From positions 1 through 7,937 of the forward strand of contig DLBD01000019.1 in NCBI GenBank assembly GCA_002494125.1: 7,937 nt of DNA, read 5' to 3'. This document shows positions 1 to 6,208 of this stretch, one piece after another. The notes under the pieces were generated by a model, which worked only from the letters and a program-made list of their open reading frames with translations, searched no databases and had not been told where the DNA came from. A program made the translations under genes and the position numbers. Positions within the stretch are counted from its first letter, which is position 1; every line of letters starts with the position of its first letter. The stretch comes from Ruminococcaceae bacterium UBA7030. Its GTDB lineage: Bacteria; Bacillota; Clostridia; Oscillospirales; Acutalibacteraceae.

Positions 1-373
1 TCATACCCTTCGCGCCTTCAGTCAAAACAAGCTCTGCGCCGTAAGCTTTCATAAGATTTCTTCTTTCAACGCTCATTGTTTCAGGCATCGTAATAATAAT
101 ACGGTATCCCTTAGAAGCAGCCACTGCCGAAAGACCTATACCGGTATTACCACTCGTAGGCTCAATAATAACCGAACCCTCCTTGAGAATTCCTTTCTCT
201 TCTGCATCCTCAATTATTGCCTTTGCAATTCTGTCCTTAACAGATCCGGCAGGATTAAAATACTCAAGTTTTGCAAGAATTGTTGCTTCTACTTCATTAG
301 CTTTAGAAAAATTATTCACCTCAACAAGCGGTGTGTTACCTACAAGTTCAAGTGCTGATTTATAAACTGACAT
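1..373 (-). CDS. cysK: Cysteine synthase (O-acetylserine sulfhydrylase), N-terminal part; cut by window edge
   Basis: PLP-dependent enzyme that makes L-cysteine from O-acetylserine and sulfide in the cytoplasm. The 124 visible residues begin at an ATG (373-371) preceded by AAAGGAGA at 382-389 with 8-nt spacing. The family signatures are in order: the N-terminal [10 protein letters not shown] block (about 10-19), NPAGSVKDR with the Schiff-base lysine K46, and the PLP-phosphate loop [10 protein letters not shown] (about 72-81). The C-terminal half lies left of the window. It follows metY by 35 nt with no terminator between, so it should be the last visible gene of the leader-metY-cysK unit and share its promoter. 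Cystathionine beta-synthase-type or CysM paralogs share these motifs and cannot be fully excluded from the N-terminus alone, but the start and motif spacing fit CysK best. Confidence 0.93.
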   Translation of the reverse strand, partial: MSVYKSALELVGNTPLVEVNNFSKANEVEATILAKLEYFNPAGSVKDRIAKAIIEDAEEKGILKEGSVIIEPTSGNTGIGLSAVAASKGYRIIITMPETMSVERRNLMKAYGAELVLTEGAKGM

Positions 374-381
374 AATAATTA

Positions 382-389
382 TCTCCTTT
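382..389 (-). promoter_or_regulatory. Ribosome binding site of cysK
   Basis: AAAGGAGA on the minus strand, 8 nt before the cysK ATG. It lies in the 35-nt metY-cysK gap and supports both the chosen start and independent re-initiation on a shared transcript. Confidence 0.8.
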
Positions 390-408
390 GAATGATATTA
401 TATTATTT

Positions 409-1692
409 TTATTTAACGGAGTCAAATGCTTTTGAAAGTGCATAAATAAGATCGTCAATATGCTCTGTTCCGATAGAAAGCCTGATTGTATTCGGCTTAA
501 TATTTTGTTCCAAAAGCTCGTCTTCGCTAAGCTGACTATGTGTTGTTGTTGCCGGATGAATAACAAGTGATTTAACATCTGCCACATTTGCAAGAATTGA
601 AAAGATATCAAGATTATCAATAAAGTGTTTTGCTTCCTTCTCGCCGCCTTTTATCTCAAATGTAAAGATAGAGCCGGCACCATTTGGAAAATATTTATTA
701 TAAAGCGCCTGATATTTAGGATCAAGACTCGGATGATTAATCTTTTCAACCTGTGGGTGATTTTTAAGATAATCTATAATCTTAACTGTGTTTTCAACAT
801 GTCTTTCTACTCTTAAGGAAAGTGTTTCAAGTCCCTGAAGAAGAAGAAAAGCATTAAACGGAGAAATCGCTGCACCGGTATCACGAAGAAGAATTGCTCT
901 GATATATGTTACAAATGCTGCCTTTCCTGCAGCTGCAACAAAGCTGACTCCGTGATATGACGGATTTGGAGAAGCGATCTGAGGATACTTTTCCTCACTC
1001 CATTCAAAATTTCCACTGTCAACTATGACACCGCCAAGGGTTGTACCATGACCTCCAATAAACTTTGTTGCGGAATGAACAACGATATCTGCGCCATATT
1101 CAATAGGTCTTAAAAGATATGGAGTTGCAAATGTTGAATCAACAACAAGCGGTATGCCGTGCGAATGAGCAATTTCAGCAAGCGCTTCTATGTCGATAAG
1201 GTTTGAATTCGGATTACCAAGCGTTTCAATAAATATTGCCTTGGTTCTATCATTTATAGCGTTTTCAAAATTTGACAAATCGTCCGGATTTACAAATGTT
1301 GTTGTAACGCCGTAATTAGGAAATGTATGAGCAAGAAAATTATATGTTCCGCCATAAATTGTATTTGCAGCAACTATATTGTCGCCTGCAAATGCAAGAG
1401 CCTGAAACGTGTAAGACAGAGCAGCTGCACCTGAAGCTGTTGCAAGAGCAGCAACGCCGCCTTCTAATGCTGCAATTCTTTCTTCAAAAACACCCTGTGT
1501 TGAATTTGTGAGCCTGCCGTAAATGTTACCGGCGTCAGTAAGATTAAATCTTGCCTGAGCGTGCTCGCTATCACGGAAAACATATGATGTGGTCTGATAA
1601 ATCGGAACTGCCCTTGAATCTGATGCGGGGTCCGGAGTCTCTTGTCCTTTATGAAGCTGTATTGTTTCAAAATGATATTTGTATTCTGACAT
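409..1692 (-). CDS. metY: O-acetylhomoserine/O-acetylserine sulfhydrylase (Cys/Met metabolism PLP enzyme)
   Basis: Cytoplasmic PLP enzyme of the Cys/Met-metabolism family that condenses O-acetylhomoserine with sulfide to give homocysteine; many members also accept O-acetylserine. The 427-aa length is normal for MetY and longer than the roughly 380-400 aa of MetB/MetC. Visible signatures are the N-terminal TIQLHKGQ and VPIYQTTSYVF blocks, the YGRLTNST cofactor/substrate segment (58-65), ASGAAAL (86-92), the VVDSTFATPYL strand with the PLP-binding Asp (183-193), and HSATKFIGGHG with the Schiff-base lysine K210. The ATG follows GAAAGGA with about 10-nt spacing. It is the first long gene after the cysteine-rich leader and its promoter, with cysK downstream, so the unit assimilates sulfide into both homocysteine and cysteine. 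Substrate preference (acetylhomoserine versus acetylserine) cannot be read from the sequence. Confidence 0.93.
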   Translation of the reverse strand: MSEYKYHFETIQLHKGQETPDPASDSRAVPIYQTTSYVFRDSEHAQARFNLTDAGNIYGRLTNSTQGVFEERIAALEGGVAALATASGAAALSYTFQALAFAGDNIVAANTIYGGTYNFLAHTFPNYGVTTTFVNPDDLSNFENAINDRTKAIFIETLGNPNSNLIDIEALAEIAHSHGIPLVVDSTFATPYLLRPIEYGADIVVHSATKFIGGHGTTLGGVIVDSGNFEWSEEKYPQIASPNPSYHGVSFVAAAGKAAFVTYIRAILLRDTGAAISPFNAFLLLQGLETLSLRVERHVENTVKIIDYLKNHPQVEKINHPSLDPKYQALYNKYFPNGAGSIFTFEIKGGEKEAKHFIDNLDIFSILANVADVKSLVIHPATTTHSQLSEDELLEQNIKPNTIRLSIGTEHIDDLIYALSKAFDSVK

Positions 1693-1732
1693 AATTATTA
1701 ATTCCTTTCATAGTTAGATTTTGTTTTTATGA

Positions 1733-1804
1733 TTAATAACAACATCGAAAACACATTCGTTCATTTCTTATATTGCACTTAATAATATATTTAGTTTTTT
1801 GCAT
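1733..1804 (-). CDS. Cysteine-rich leader peptide (putative regulatory uORF of metY-cysK)
   Basis: A 23-codon ORF (ATG at 1804-1802, TAA at 1735-1733) beginning MQKTKYIIKC and ending MCFRCCY. It has four cysteines (C10, C18, C21, C22), three within the last six codons. Upstream is AAGAGGTG at 1811-1818, 6 nt from the ATG, a ribosome binding site as good as that of any large gene here. It sits about 50 nt after the predicted transcription start and ends 40 nt before the metY ATG. A Cys codon cluster at the end of a short translated leader of a cysteine-synthesis operon is the design of amino-acid attenuation peptides, and cysteine-rich uORFs of this kind are known in mycobacteria. That this one senses cysteine or Cys-tRNA is inference. 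I found no strong terminator/antiterminator pair between it and metY, so control could be by ribosome stalling, translational coupling or Rho access rather than an intrinsic attenuator. Confidence 0.7.
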   Translation of the reverse strand: MQKTKYIIKCNIRNERMCFRCCY

Positions 1805-1810
1805 AATTAA

Positions 1811-1818
1811 CACCTCTT
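1811..1818 (-). promoter_or_regulatory. Strong ribosome binding site of the leader peptide
   Basis: AAGAGGTG on the minus strand, 6 nt before the leader ATG. It is the main evidence that the 23-codon ORF is translated. It lies just downstream of the inner inverted repeat (1825-1843), so a hairpin or protein on that repeat could affect its use. Confidence 0.75.
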
Positions 1819-1824
1819 TATATT

Positions 1825-1843
1825 ACCTACTATTTATGTAGGT
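1825..1843. promoter_or_regulatory. Inner operator-like inverted repeat (ACCTAC-N7-GTAGGT)
   Basis: A perfect 6-bp inverted repeat with a 7-bp AT-only spacer, at about +11 to +29 of the predicted metY transcript. It closely resembles the repeat at 1875-1893: both begin TATTACCTACT and end TAGGTTT on the plus strand. The architecture suggests a dimeric repressor site. The arms and sulfur context resemble sites of Rrf2-family regulators of cysteine metabolism (CymR-like), but that family assignment is inference. In RNA it could also form a weak 6-bp hairpin ahead of the leader ribosome binding site. Confidence 0.65.
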
Positions 1844-1859
1844 TTCCTGTGTTATATGC

Positions 1860-1888
1860 AATATACCATATATTACCTACTTTGTCAA
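1860..1888 (-). promoter_or_regulatory. Promoter of the leader-metY-cysK unit
   Basis: On the minus strand TTGACA (1888-1883), a 17-bp spacer and TATATT (1865-1860), with TGG directly before the -10 (extended -10). This is nearly a perfect sigma-A promoter; transcription should start near 1853. The -35 hexamer lies inside the outer inverted repeat (1875-1893), so a protein bound there would block RNA polymerase. Confidence 0.85.
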
Positions 1889-1893
1889 TAGGT
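1875..1893. promoter_or_regulatory. Outer operator-like inverted repeat overlapping the -35 box
   Basis: ACCTAC-N7-ATAGGT, the same arms and spacer length as the repeat at 1825-1843 with one arm mismatch. Its centre is exactly 50 bp from the centre of the other copy, close to five helical turns. The -35 TTGACA is embedded in it, which is typical of a repressor operator. The probable ligand is a cysteine- or sulfur-responsive repressor (inference). Confidence 0.68.
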
Positions 1894-1901
1894 TTTTAGT
1901 A

Positions 1902-1916
1902 TTTTTTTCAAAAAAA
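1902..1916. repeat. T7-C-A7 inverted repeat, possible UP element
   Basis: Seven T, one C, then seven A on the plus strand, 14 to 28 bp upstream of the metY -35 box. Its A/T tracts could act as an UP element binding the RNA polymerase alpha subunit. It is too AT-only to call a terminator with confidence, and it could simply be background composition. Confidence 0.35.
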
Positions 1917-1927
1917 TTTATTACCGC

Positions 1928-1969
1928 AAAAAATGCCCTTCGCAACTATTGATTGCAAAAGGCATTTTT
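1928..1969 (-). terminator. Rho-independent terminator of the six-gene operon
   Basis: A 17-bp stem (arms 1929-1945 and 1953-1969) with only G-U wobbles as imperfections, a 7-nt loop, and a run of six U at the 3' end of the minus-strand RNA (1933-1928). It begins 2 nt after the stop codon of the TtcA-like gene and ends the operon. It also insulates the metY promoter at 1860-1888. The A-tract on the other side makes it formally able to work in both directions, but no plus-strand gene points at it. Confidence 0.92.
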
Positions 1970-1970
1970 A

Positions 1971-2651
1971 TTAGTATTCATCAAGGAAAGAATGTTTTTC
2001 TCCCTTAAAGTTGTACCCGATTAACGTGTCAAGTTTGACATTGTGAACGCTTGTAAACACATTGTGTTCAATATCAGGATTAATTCTTTTTATTCTATTT
2101 ACTAAATTTGACATTTCAATATTTTCATCAGCATTTAGTGAAAGAGAAATATTATTAAATGCTCTCCACTTATTGATATCACTTTGATAAACGCTGAAAA
2201 GCGGTCTTATAACCGTTATGCCGTCAATAACTTCTTTTGGCAATACAGAACTAACAGAAGAATTATAAAAAAGATTATATATTATCTTATTAATTACATC
2301 ATTTAGATTATCTGAAAATGCAAGCTTTGTTACTCCGGATTTCTTTGCAAGTAAAACAGCAGTATTTTTATCATTACACGAAATAAGCTCAATTCCAAGC
2401 ACATCGGACAAATCACACTGTCCGAAACATTTTATACTGAAATCTGTATCAGAGATATTTTTAAGATGAATCAGAAGCATTAAAAGAAGTAGTGACGCAC
2501 AATCATTTTTTAGATATACGCCCACGACATCTTCATTACTGATTAGCCCATAATTTTTACATGAAGCTACAAACGAATTCCAAATGCTTTTTCGATATGT
2601 TTTAATAATACTTCTTATAAGAAGCTGTTTTTGCGAAAGTTGTCTTGCCAT
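1971..2651 (-). CDS. Degenerate TtcA-like (tRNA 2-thiocytidine synthetase family) protein lacking catalytic motifs
   Basis: This 226-aa protein follows the TtcA/PP-loop ATPase plan by eye. It has the N-terminal helix block (about 8-40), a VGVYLKNDC strand-loop (43-51) where TtcA has VAVSGGKDS, then TKLAFSDNLND (108-118) against the family's TKIALGHHRDD. NLFYNSSVSSVLPK (126-139) matches NLFYGGRLKAMPPK, VIRPLFSV (147-154) matches VIRPLAYV, and the NPDIEHNVFTSVHNV segment (191-205) matches the C-terminal block. The ATP-binding SGGKDS is reduced to one retained Asp (D50), the HHxDD is gone, and the family's CxxC pairs that bind the Fe-S cluster and sulfur are absent. The frame is intact, so it is a conserved-fold pseudoenzyme rather than a decayed pseudogene, at least by appearance. 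Its ATG overlaps the stop of the upstream dehydrogenase (TAATG), implying translational coupling. Function unknown; tRNA thiolation is unlikely. Confidence 0.72.
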   Translation of the reverse strand: MARQLSQKQLLIRSIIKTYRKSIWNSFVASCKNYGLISNEDVVGVYLKNDCASLLLLMLLIHLKNISDTDFSIKCFGQCDLSDVLGIELISCNDKNTAVLLAKKSGVTKLAFSDNLNDVINKIIYNLFYNSSVSSVLPKEVIDGITVIRPLFSVYQSDINKWRAFNNISLSLNADENIEMSNLVNRIKRINPDIEHNVFTSVHNVKLDTLIGYNFKGEKHSFLDEY

Positions 2652-3667
2652 TATTTTACCAATATAAACGAAGAATAAATATTCCTTACATCATCAATAC
2701 CAAACTTCATTGGATTATTCTTTATTCTTTCAAGGTTAACTCCATTGACAGTTTCTTCAAATTCATCACGGCTCATTATTATACTGTCAAGAAGTCCGAG
2801 TTTTTTTATATACTGCTCAAGTGTCGACGGATTAAAGCCTGTGAGTTTTTCAAGAAAGGAAAGTGTTTCAATGAGCACTTCATCATTTGAGTTTTCAGCC
2901 ATATATTTCCAAATATAAACTAAGCTGATAACACAAGCCTGTCCGTGTGCAAAACCGAGAAGTTTGTGAAGCTTATAGCTAAAAGCGTGCGGCGCCGCAG
3001 TTTGTGCTATATTAATTGCTCTGCCTGCAAGCTCGCTGCATTTCATCATTGACTCAAATGCAGATTTATCACCTTCGATAAATGCGTCAAAATTATTTGC
3101 AAATAGCTTTAGTGACTCGACACTATACCGCTTACTTTCATCGTTTGAATTTTTTGAAATATATGCTTCAAAACTGTGGCAAAAAGCGTCAAATCCGGTA
3201 ACGATTTTTTGAAAAGTCGGAAGAGTTTCAAGTGTATAATAGTCAAAGATAGCATATTCCGGTATAAGTGAAACATCCTTTACCGACTGCTTATCACCGT
3301 TTTCATAAAGCACTGCAGTCTTTGTAACCTCAGCACCCGTACCTGCAGTGGTCGGTACTGCAATAATCTTTATGTCGCTATCAGCGTAATATTTAATGCC
3401 CTTAGCGCAGTCAATGGCACTTCCACCGCCAACTGCAGTAATAAGGTCACAGCCGGAACTTTTTAATAAATCAACGCTGTTTCTGACGGATTTTGTTTCC
3501 GGGCAAGGCTCAAATCCGGTAAAAGAAACTACATTAATGCCAAGCTTTTCAAGAGCTTTACGATAACCAAATCGGTCGTACTCCTTACTTGAAACAAAGA
3601 AAACTTTTTTTGGATTCAGCTTATTTATTATATTTTCAAATTCAGTTATAAATCTGCCATTATCCAT
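2651..3667 (-). CDS. Iron-containing alcohol dehydrogenase family protein, phosphonoacetaldehyde-reductase-like
   Basis: NAD(P)H-dependent oxidoreductase of the group III metal-dependent dehydrogenase fold. The Rossmann part carries AVGGGSAIDCAKG (78-90, GGGSxxD) and PTTAGTGAEVT (105-115). The metal site is complete: D160, H164, H227 and H241 match the Asp/His/His/His set of FucO-type enzymes, including the 4- and 14-residue spacings. The AAPHAFSYKLHKLLGFAHG segment resembles phosphonoacetaldehyde reductases more than ethanol dehydrogenases, as does the NPMKFGIDDVRNIY tail. At 338 aa it is shorter than the usual 380 or so. It starts 2 nt after ispE and its stop overlaps the TtcA-like start. 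No phosphonate genes are in the window, so the substrate is open: a small aldehyde or alcohol is the safe statement. Confidence 0.82.
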   Translation of the reverse strand: MDNGRFITEFENIINKLNPKKVFFVSSKEYDRFGYRKALEKLGINVVSFTGFEPCPETKSVRNSVDLLKSSGCDLITAVGGGSAIDCAKGIKYYADSDIKIIAVPTTAGTGAEVTKTAVLYENGDKQSVKDVSLIPEYAIFDYYTLETLPTFQKIVTGFDAFCHSFEAYISKNSNDESKRYSVESLKLFANNFDAFIEGDKSAFESMMKCSELAGRAINIAQTAAPHAFSYKLHKLLGFAHGQACVISLVYIWKYMAENSNDEVLIETLSFLEKLTGFNPSTLEQYIKKLGLLDSIIMSRDEFEETVNGVNLERIKNNPMKFGIDDVRNIYSSFILVK

Positions 3668-3669
3668 AT

Positions 3670-4542
3670 TTATTTAATAACCTTACATCCCTTCGATACA
3701 GGAGTTGTAATAAAAATATCTTTTGAATATTTTTCAAGCTCTTTTGAAGCATTCTCTGCATTTTCTTTTTCGTCGAAAATACCAAAAACGGTTGGTCCGC
3801 TTCCACTCATACAAACTCCGAGCGCTCCGTTCTTCCTCATAACATCCTTGATATCAACCTTGTAAGGAACATGTATAAATTGTTCAAATACATTTTCCAT
3901 ACTCTGTGCTATCAAAGGAAGGTCTCGACTTTGCATAGCCTTAAGAAAGCCAAGCTTGTCCGGTGTATGTGTTTTTCCACACTCATCAAACTGTTTGTAT
4001 GCCTCTCCTGTATTAACACCGCAATCAGGCTTTGCAAGAAGAATATAACACTTGCGAAGCGGCTTAACTTTATTAAGCACATCGCCGATACCCTGTGCAA
4101 GAAGTGTACCGCCCTTAATACAAAACGGAATATCAGCTCCGATTTTTACTCCGATTTCACAAAGATCATCATCAGAAAGTCCTGCGCCGGTAAGCTCGTT
4201 AAGCGCAACTAATACTGCTGCACCGTCAGCACTGCCGCCGGCAAGTCCTGCTGCATGCGGAATTCTTTTTTCGATATGAATTTTAATTCCCGTATTTTTG
4301 ATCTTTGTTTGGGCAAAAAAAGCCTTTGCAACCTTATAAGCAATATTTGTTTTATCAGTCGGGATAGAAGCATTGTTGCAAGAAATATATATTCTTTTTG
4401 ACTTTGTCTGTGTCACTGTTACTGTATCATAAATGCCAATGCTTTGCATTATCATAAAAAGATCATGATAACCGTCATTCCTTGTTGCGACAATATCCAG
4501 AAGAAGATTTATCTTTGCATATGCCTTAACCTTAATATCCAT
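3670..4542 (-). CDS. ispE: 4-diphosphocytidyl-2-C-methyl-D-erythritol kinase
   Basis: Cytoplasmic GHMP kinase that phosphorylates CDP-methylerythritol with ATP in the MEP (non-mevalonate) isoprenoid pathway. The 290-aa length is standard. Motifs in order are KAYAKINLLLDI (6-17, with the conserved lysine K10), the ATP loop PHAAGLAGGSADGAA (95-109), GADIPFCIKGGT (135-146, catalytic-type D137), and the C-terminal GHMP motif MSGSGPTVFGIF (245-256). Its ATG overlaps the aminotransferase stop (TAATG) and the dehydrogenase follows after 2 nt, so it is translated as part of the polycistron. It is probably essential if the organism uses only the MEP route, which would make it the housekeeping member of an otherwise amino-acid-related operon. 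Confidence 0.96.
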   Translation of the reverse strand: MDIKVKAYAKINLLLDIVATRNDGYHDLFMIMQSIGIYDTVTVTQTKSKRIYISCNNASIPTDKTNIAYKVAKAFFAQTKIKNTGIKIHIEKRIPHAAGLAGGSADGAAVLVALNELTGAGLSDDDLCEIGVKIGADIPFCIKGGTLLAQGIGDVLNKVKPLRKCYILLAKPDCGVNTGEAYKQFDECGKTHTPDKLGFLKAMQSRDLPLIAQSMENVFEQFIHVPYKVDIKDVMRKNGALGVCMSGSGPTVFGIFDEKENAENASKELEKYSKDIFITTPVSKGCKVIK

Positions 4543-5723
4543 TATTTATTTTCTCCAAGCTCCTTGACAAATTCACCGATTCTGTTAATTGCTTCCCTTA
4601 TATTATCAATTGAATAGCAATATGAAGCTCTGATAAATCCTTCGCCGCAATCGCCGAAAGCATTACCAGGTACAACTGCAACTTTTTTTGTCATAATGAG
4701 CTTTTCACAAAATTCCTCTGACGAAAGTCCCGTAGACTTAATGCAAGGGAACAGATAAAATGCACCCTCAGGTTCAAAACAATCAAGACCTATTTCACGA
4801 AATGCATTCACTGCGTAACGCCTTCTCATATCATAATCAGCAAGCATTTTTTCAATATCCTCGTCACCGTTTTTAAGCGCCTCAATAGCAGCATACTGTG
4901 AGTTTGTAGGTGCTGACATAATAGCGAACTGGTGAAGCTTCGTCATTTGAGAAATAACAGGCTGAGGTCCAACTGCATATCCAAGTCGCCATCCTGTCAT
5001 AGCATATGTTTTTGAAAAGCCGTTGATTACAACTGTACGCTCTCTCATATCAGCTATTGAAGCGATAGAAACATGCTTTTGGTCACCGTATGTAAGTTCG
5101 CTGTAAATCTCGTCAGAAAGGACAAAAAGATTGTGCTTTTTAATAACCTTTGAAATAGCAATAAGGTCATCCTTACGCATAACTGCCCCGGTCGGGTTAT
5201 TAGGAAACGGAAGAATGAGAAGCTTGGTTTTATCAGTAATTGCAGCTTCAAGGTCTTCTGCAGTAAGTCGGAAATTATTTTCGTTTTTTGTTACAACGCT
5301 TACTGCCTTACCTCCTATTGTTTCAACTATAGGCTTATAGCAAACAAAACACGGCTCCACAATAAGAACCTCATCACCCGGCGAAACAAGCGCTCTGATG
5401 CACATATCAATACCCTCTGAACCTCCGACAGTTACCATAATCTCAGTTTTCGGGTCATATTTTACACCGTACTTTCTTTCAAAGAATACAGATATTTCTT
5501 CTCTTAATCTTAAAAGACCGGCATTTGCAGTATAACGGGTTGAACCTCTTTCAAGGCAAGCAATACCCTTTTGTCTAATATGCCAAGGCGTCAAAAAGTC
5601 AGGCTCGCCGACGCCGAGAGAAATAACATCATCCATTTCCTCGGCAATGGAGAAAAACTTTCTTATTCCGCTTGGTTTCACCTCTACAACCTTAGGGTTA
5701 AGGAATTCATCATAGTTAATCAA
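4542..5723 (-). CDS. Class I/II aminotransferase (aspartate/aromatic aminotransferase superfamily)
   Basis: A 393-aa PLP-dependent fold-type I aminotransferase transferring an amino group between an amino acid and a 2-oxo acid. Visible are SLGVGEPDF (35-43), YTANAGLLRLR (64-74), NNPTG (175-179, PLP-contacting Asn), LSDEIY (202-207, Asp and Tyr of the cofactor site), NGFSKTYAMTGWRLGY (234-249, Schiff-base lysine K238) and the C-terminal FIRASY block with the substrate-carboxylate Arg. The start is TTG at 5723-5721, chosen because it precedes the conserved MINYDEFLNP start and follows AAAGGAGG by 11 nt. The start overlaps the regulator's TGA by 4 nt. Fusion-tight pairing with an Lrp/AsnC regulator is common in Firmicutes for aspartate, alanine or aromatic/branched-chain aminotransferases; substrate cannot be chosen from sequence. 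With a PHP phosphatase two genes upstream, a histidinol-phosphate role was considered, but the protein is of the I-alpha aspartate/PatA type. Confidence 0.9.
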   Translation of the reverse strand: MINYDEFLNPKVVEVKPSGIRKFFSIAEEMDDVISLGVGEPDFLTPWHIRQKGIACLERGSTRYTANAGLLRLREEISVFFERKYGVKYDPKTEIMVTVGGSEGIDMCIRALVSPGDEVLIVEPCFVCYKPIVETIGGKAVSVVTKNENNFRLTAEDLEAAITDKTKLLILPFPNNPTGAVMRKDDLIAISKVIKKHNLFVLSDEIYSELTYGDQKHVSIASIADMRERTVVINGFSKTYAMTGWRLGYAVGPQPVISQMTKLHQFAIMSAPTNSQYAAIEALKNGDEDIEKMLADYDMRRRYAVNAFREIGLDCFEPEGAFYLFPCIKSTGLSSEEFCEKLIMTKKVAVVPGNAFGDCGEGFIRASYCYSIDNIREAINRIGEFVKELGENK

Positions 5724-6199
5724 AATGAAATCTTCCTCCTTTCGTCTTTAGGCGTATCGACAAACATTACACCCTGCTCCTTAAACTTTTTAAGCACAAA
5801 GTGTGTAGATGTTGAAACAACACCTTCAAGAGGAGAAAGTCTTTTTGCAACAAAAAGCGCAACCTCCTGGAATGACTTGTCCGTTACTGTGCAGCAAAGG
5901 TCAAAGCCACCGCTCATAAGAAAAACGCTCTCAACCTCGTCGAGCTCTGAAATACGCTGTGCAATGTCGTCAAAACCTCTGCTGAATTTCGGCTGAACCT
6001 TAATTTCAATTAAAGCAGTAACATATTGCGTATCTGTCTTTTGAGTATCAATCATCGCACGGTATCCGCGAACAATACCGTCATCTTCAAGTTCTTTTAT
6101 TTTCTTTTCAACAACACTCTCGTCAAGTCCGAGCATTACAGCAATTTCTTTATTTGTAAGTCTTGGATTTTTCTCAAGAATAGATAAAAGCTTTTCCAT
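5720..6199 (-). CDS. Lrp/AsnC-family transcriptional regulator
   Basis: A 159-aa DNA-binding protein with the Lrp/AsnC architecture. The N-terminal winged helix-turn-helix (about 1-50) contains PRLTNKEIAVMLGLDESVVEKK-type helices. The RAM (amino-acid binding, ACT-like) domain at about 60-140 has the MSGGFDLCCTV core (95-105), matching the family's GxxDxxxxV pattern. A short basic tail follows. These proteins oligomerise and respond to amino acids. The ATG has a GAGGT ribosome binding site that is embedded in the stop region of the PHP gene (TGAGGT), a 9-nt gap, and its own stop overlaps the aminotransferase start. The obvious target is this operon or the aminotransferase itself, sensing its substrate or product (inference). 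Confidence 0.92.
   Translation of the reverse strand: MEKLLSILEKNPRLTNKEIAVMLGLDESVVEKKIKELEDDGIVRGYRAMIDTQKTDTQYVTALIEIKVQPKFSRGFDDIAQRISELDEVESVFLMSGGFDLCCTVTDKSFQEVALFVAKRLSPLEGVVSTSTHFVLKKFKEQGVMFVDTPKDERRKISF
5735..5742 (-). promoter_or_regulatory. Ribosome binding site deciding the TTG start of the aminotransferase
   Basis: AAAGGAGG on the minus strand inside the end of the Lrp-type gene, 11 nt before the TTG at 5723-5721. The next in-frame ATG is far inside the conserved N-terminus, so TTG is the likely initiator. Confidence 0.75.
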
Positions 6200-6208
6200 A
6201 AAATTACC

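Noticed and set aside
1693..1853. SAM, T-box or other known riboswitch before metY
   Set aside because: The leader is only about 160 nt and very AT-rich. I see no T-box sequence, no SAM-riboswitch core stems, and no terminator hairpin between the promoter and metY.
1902..1916. T7-C-A7 repeat as a terminator
   Set aside because: The stem would be A-U only with a one-base loop, which cannot fold as written; the GC-containing hairpin at 1929-1969 already explains termination.
3871..4279. Plus-strand open frames of 75 to 113 codons opposite ispE
   Set aside because: They lie wholly within the well-supported ispE gene, lack ribosome binding sites and show no family motifs.
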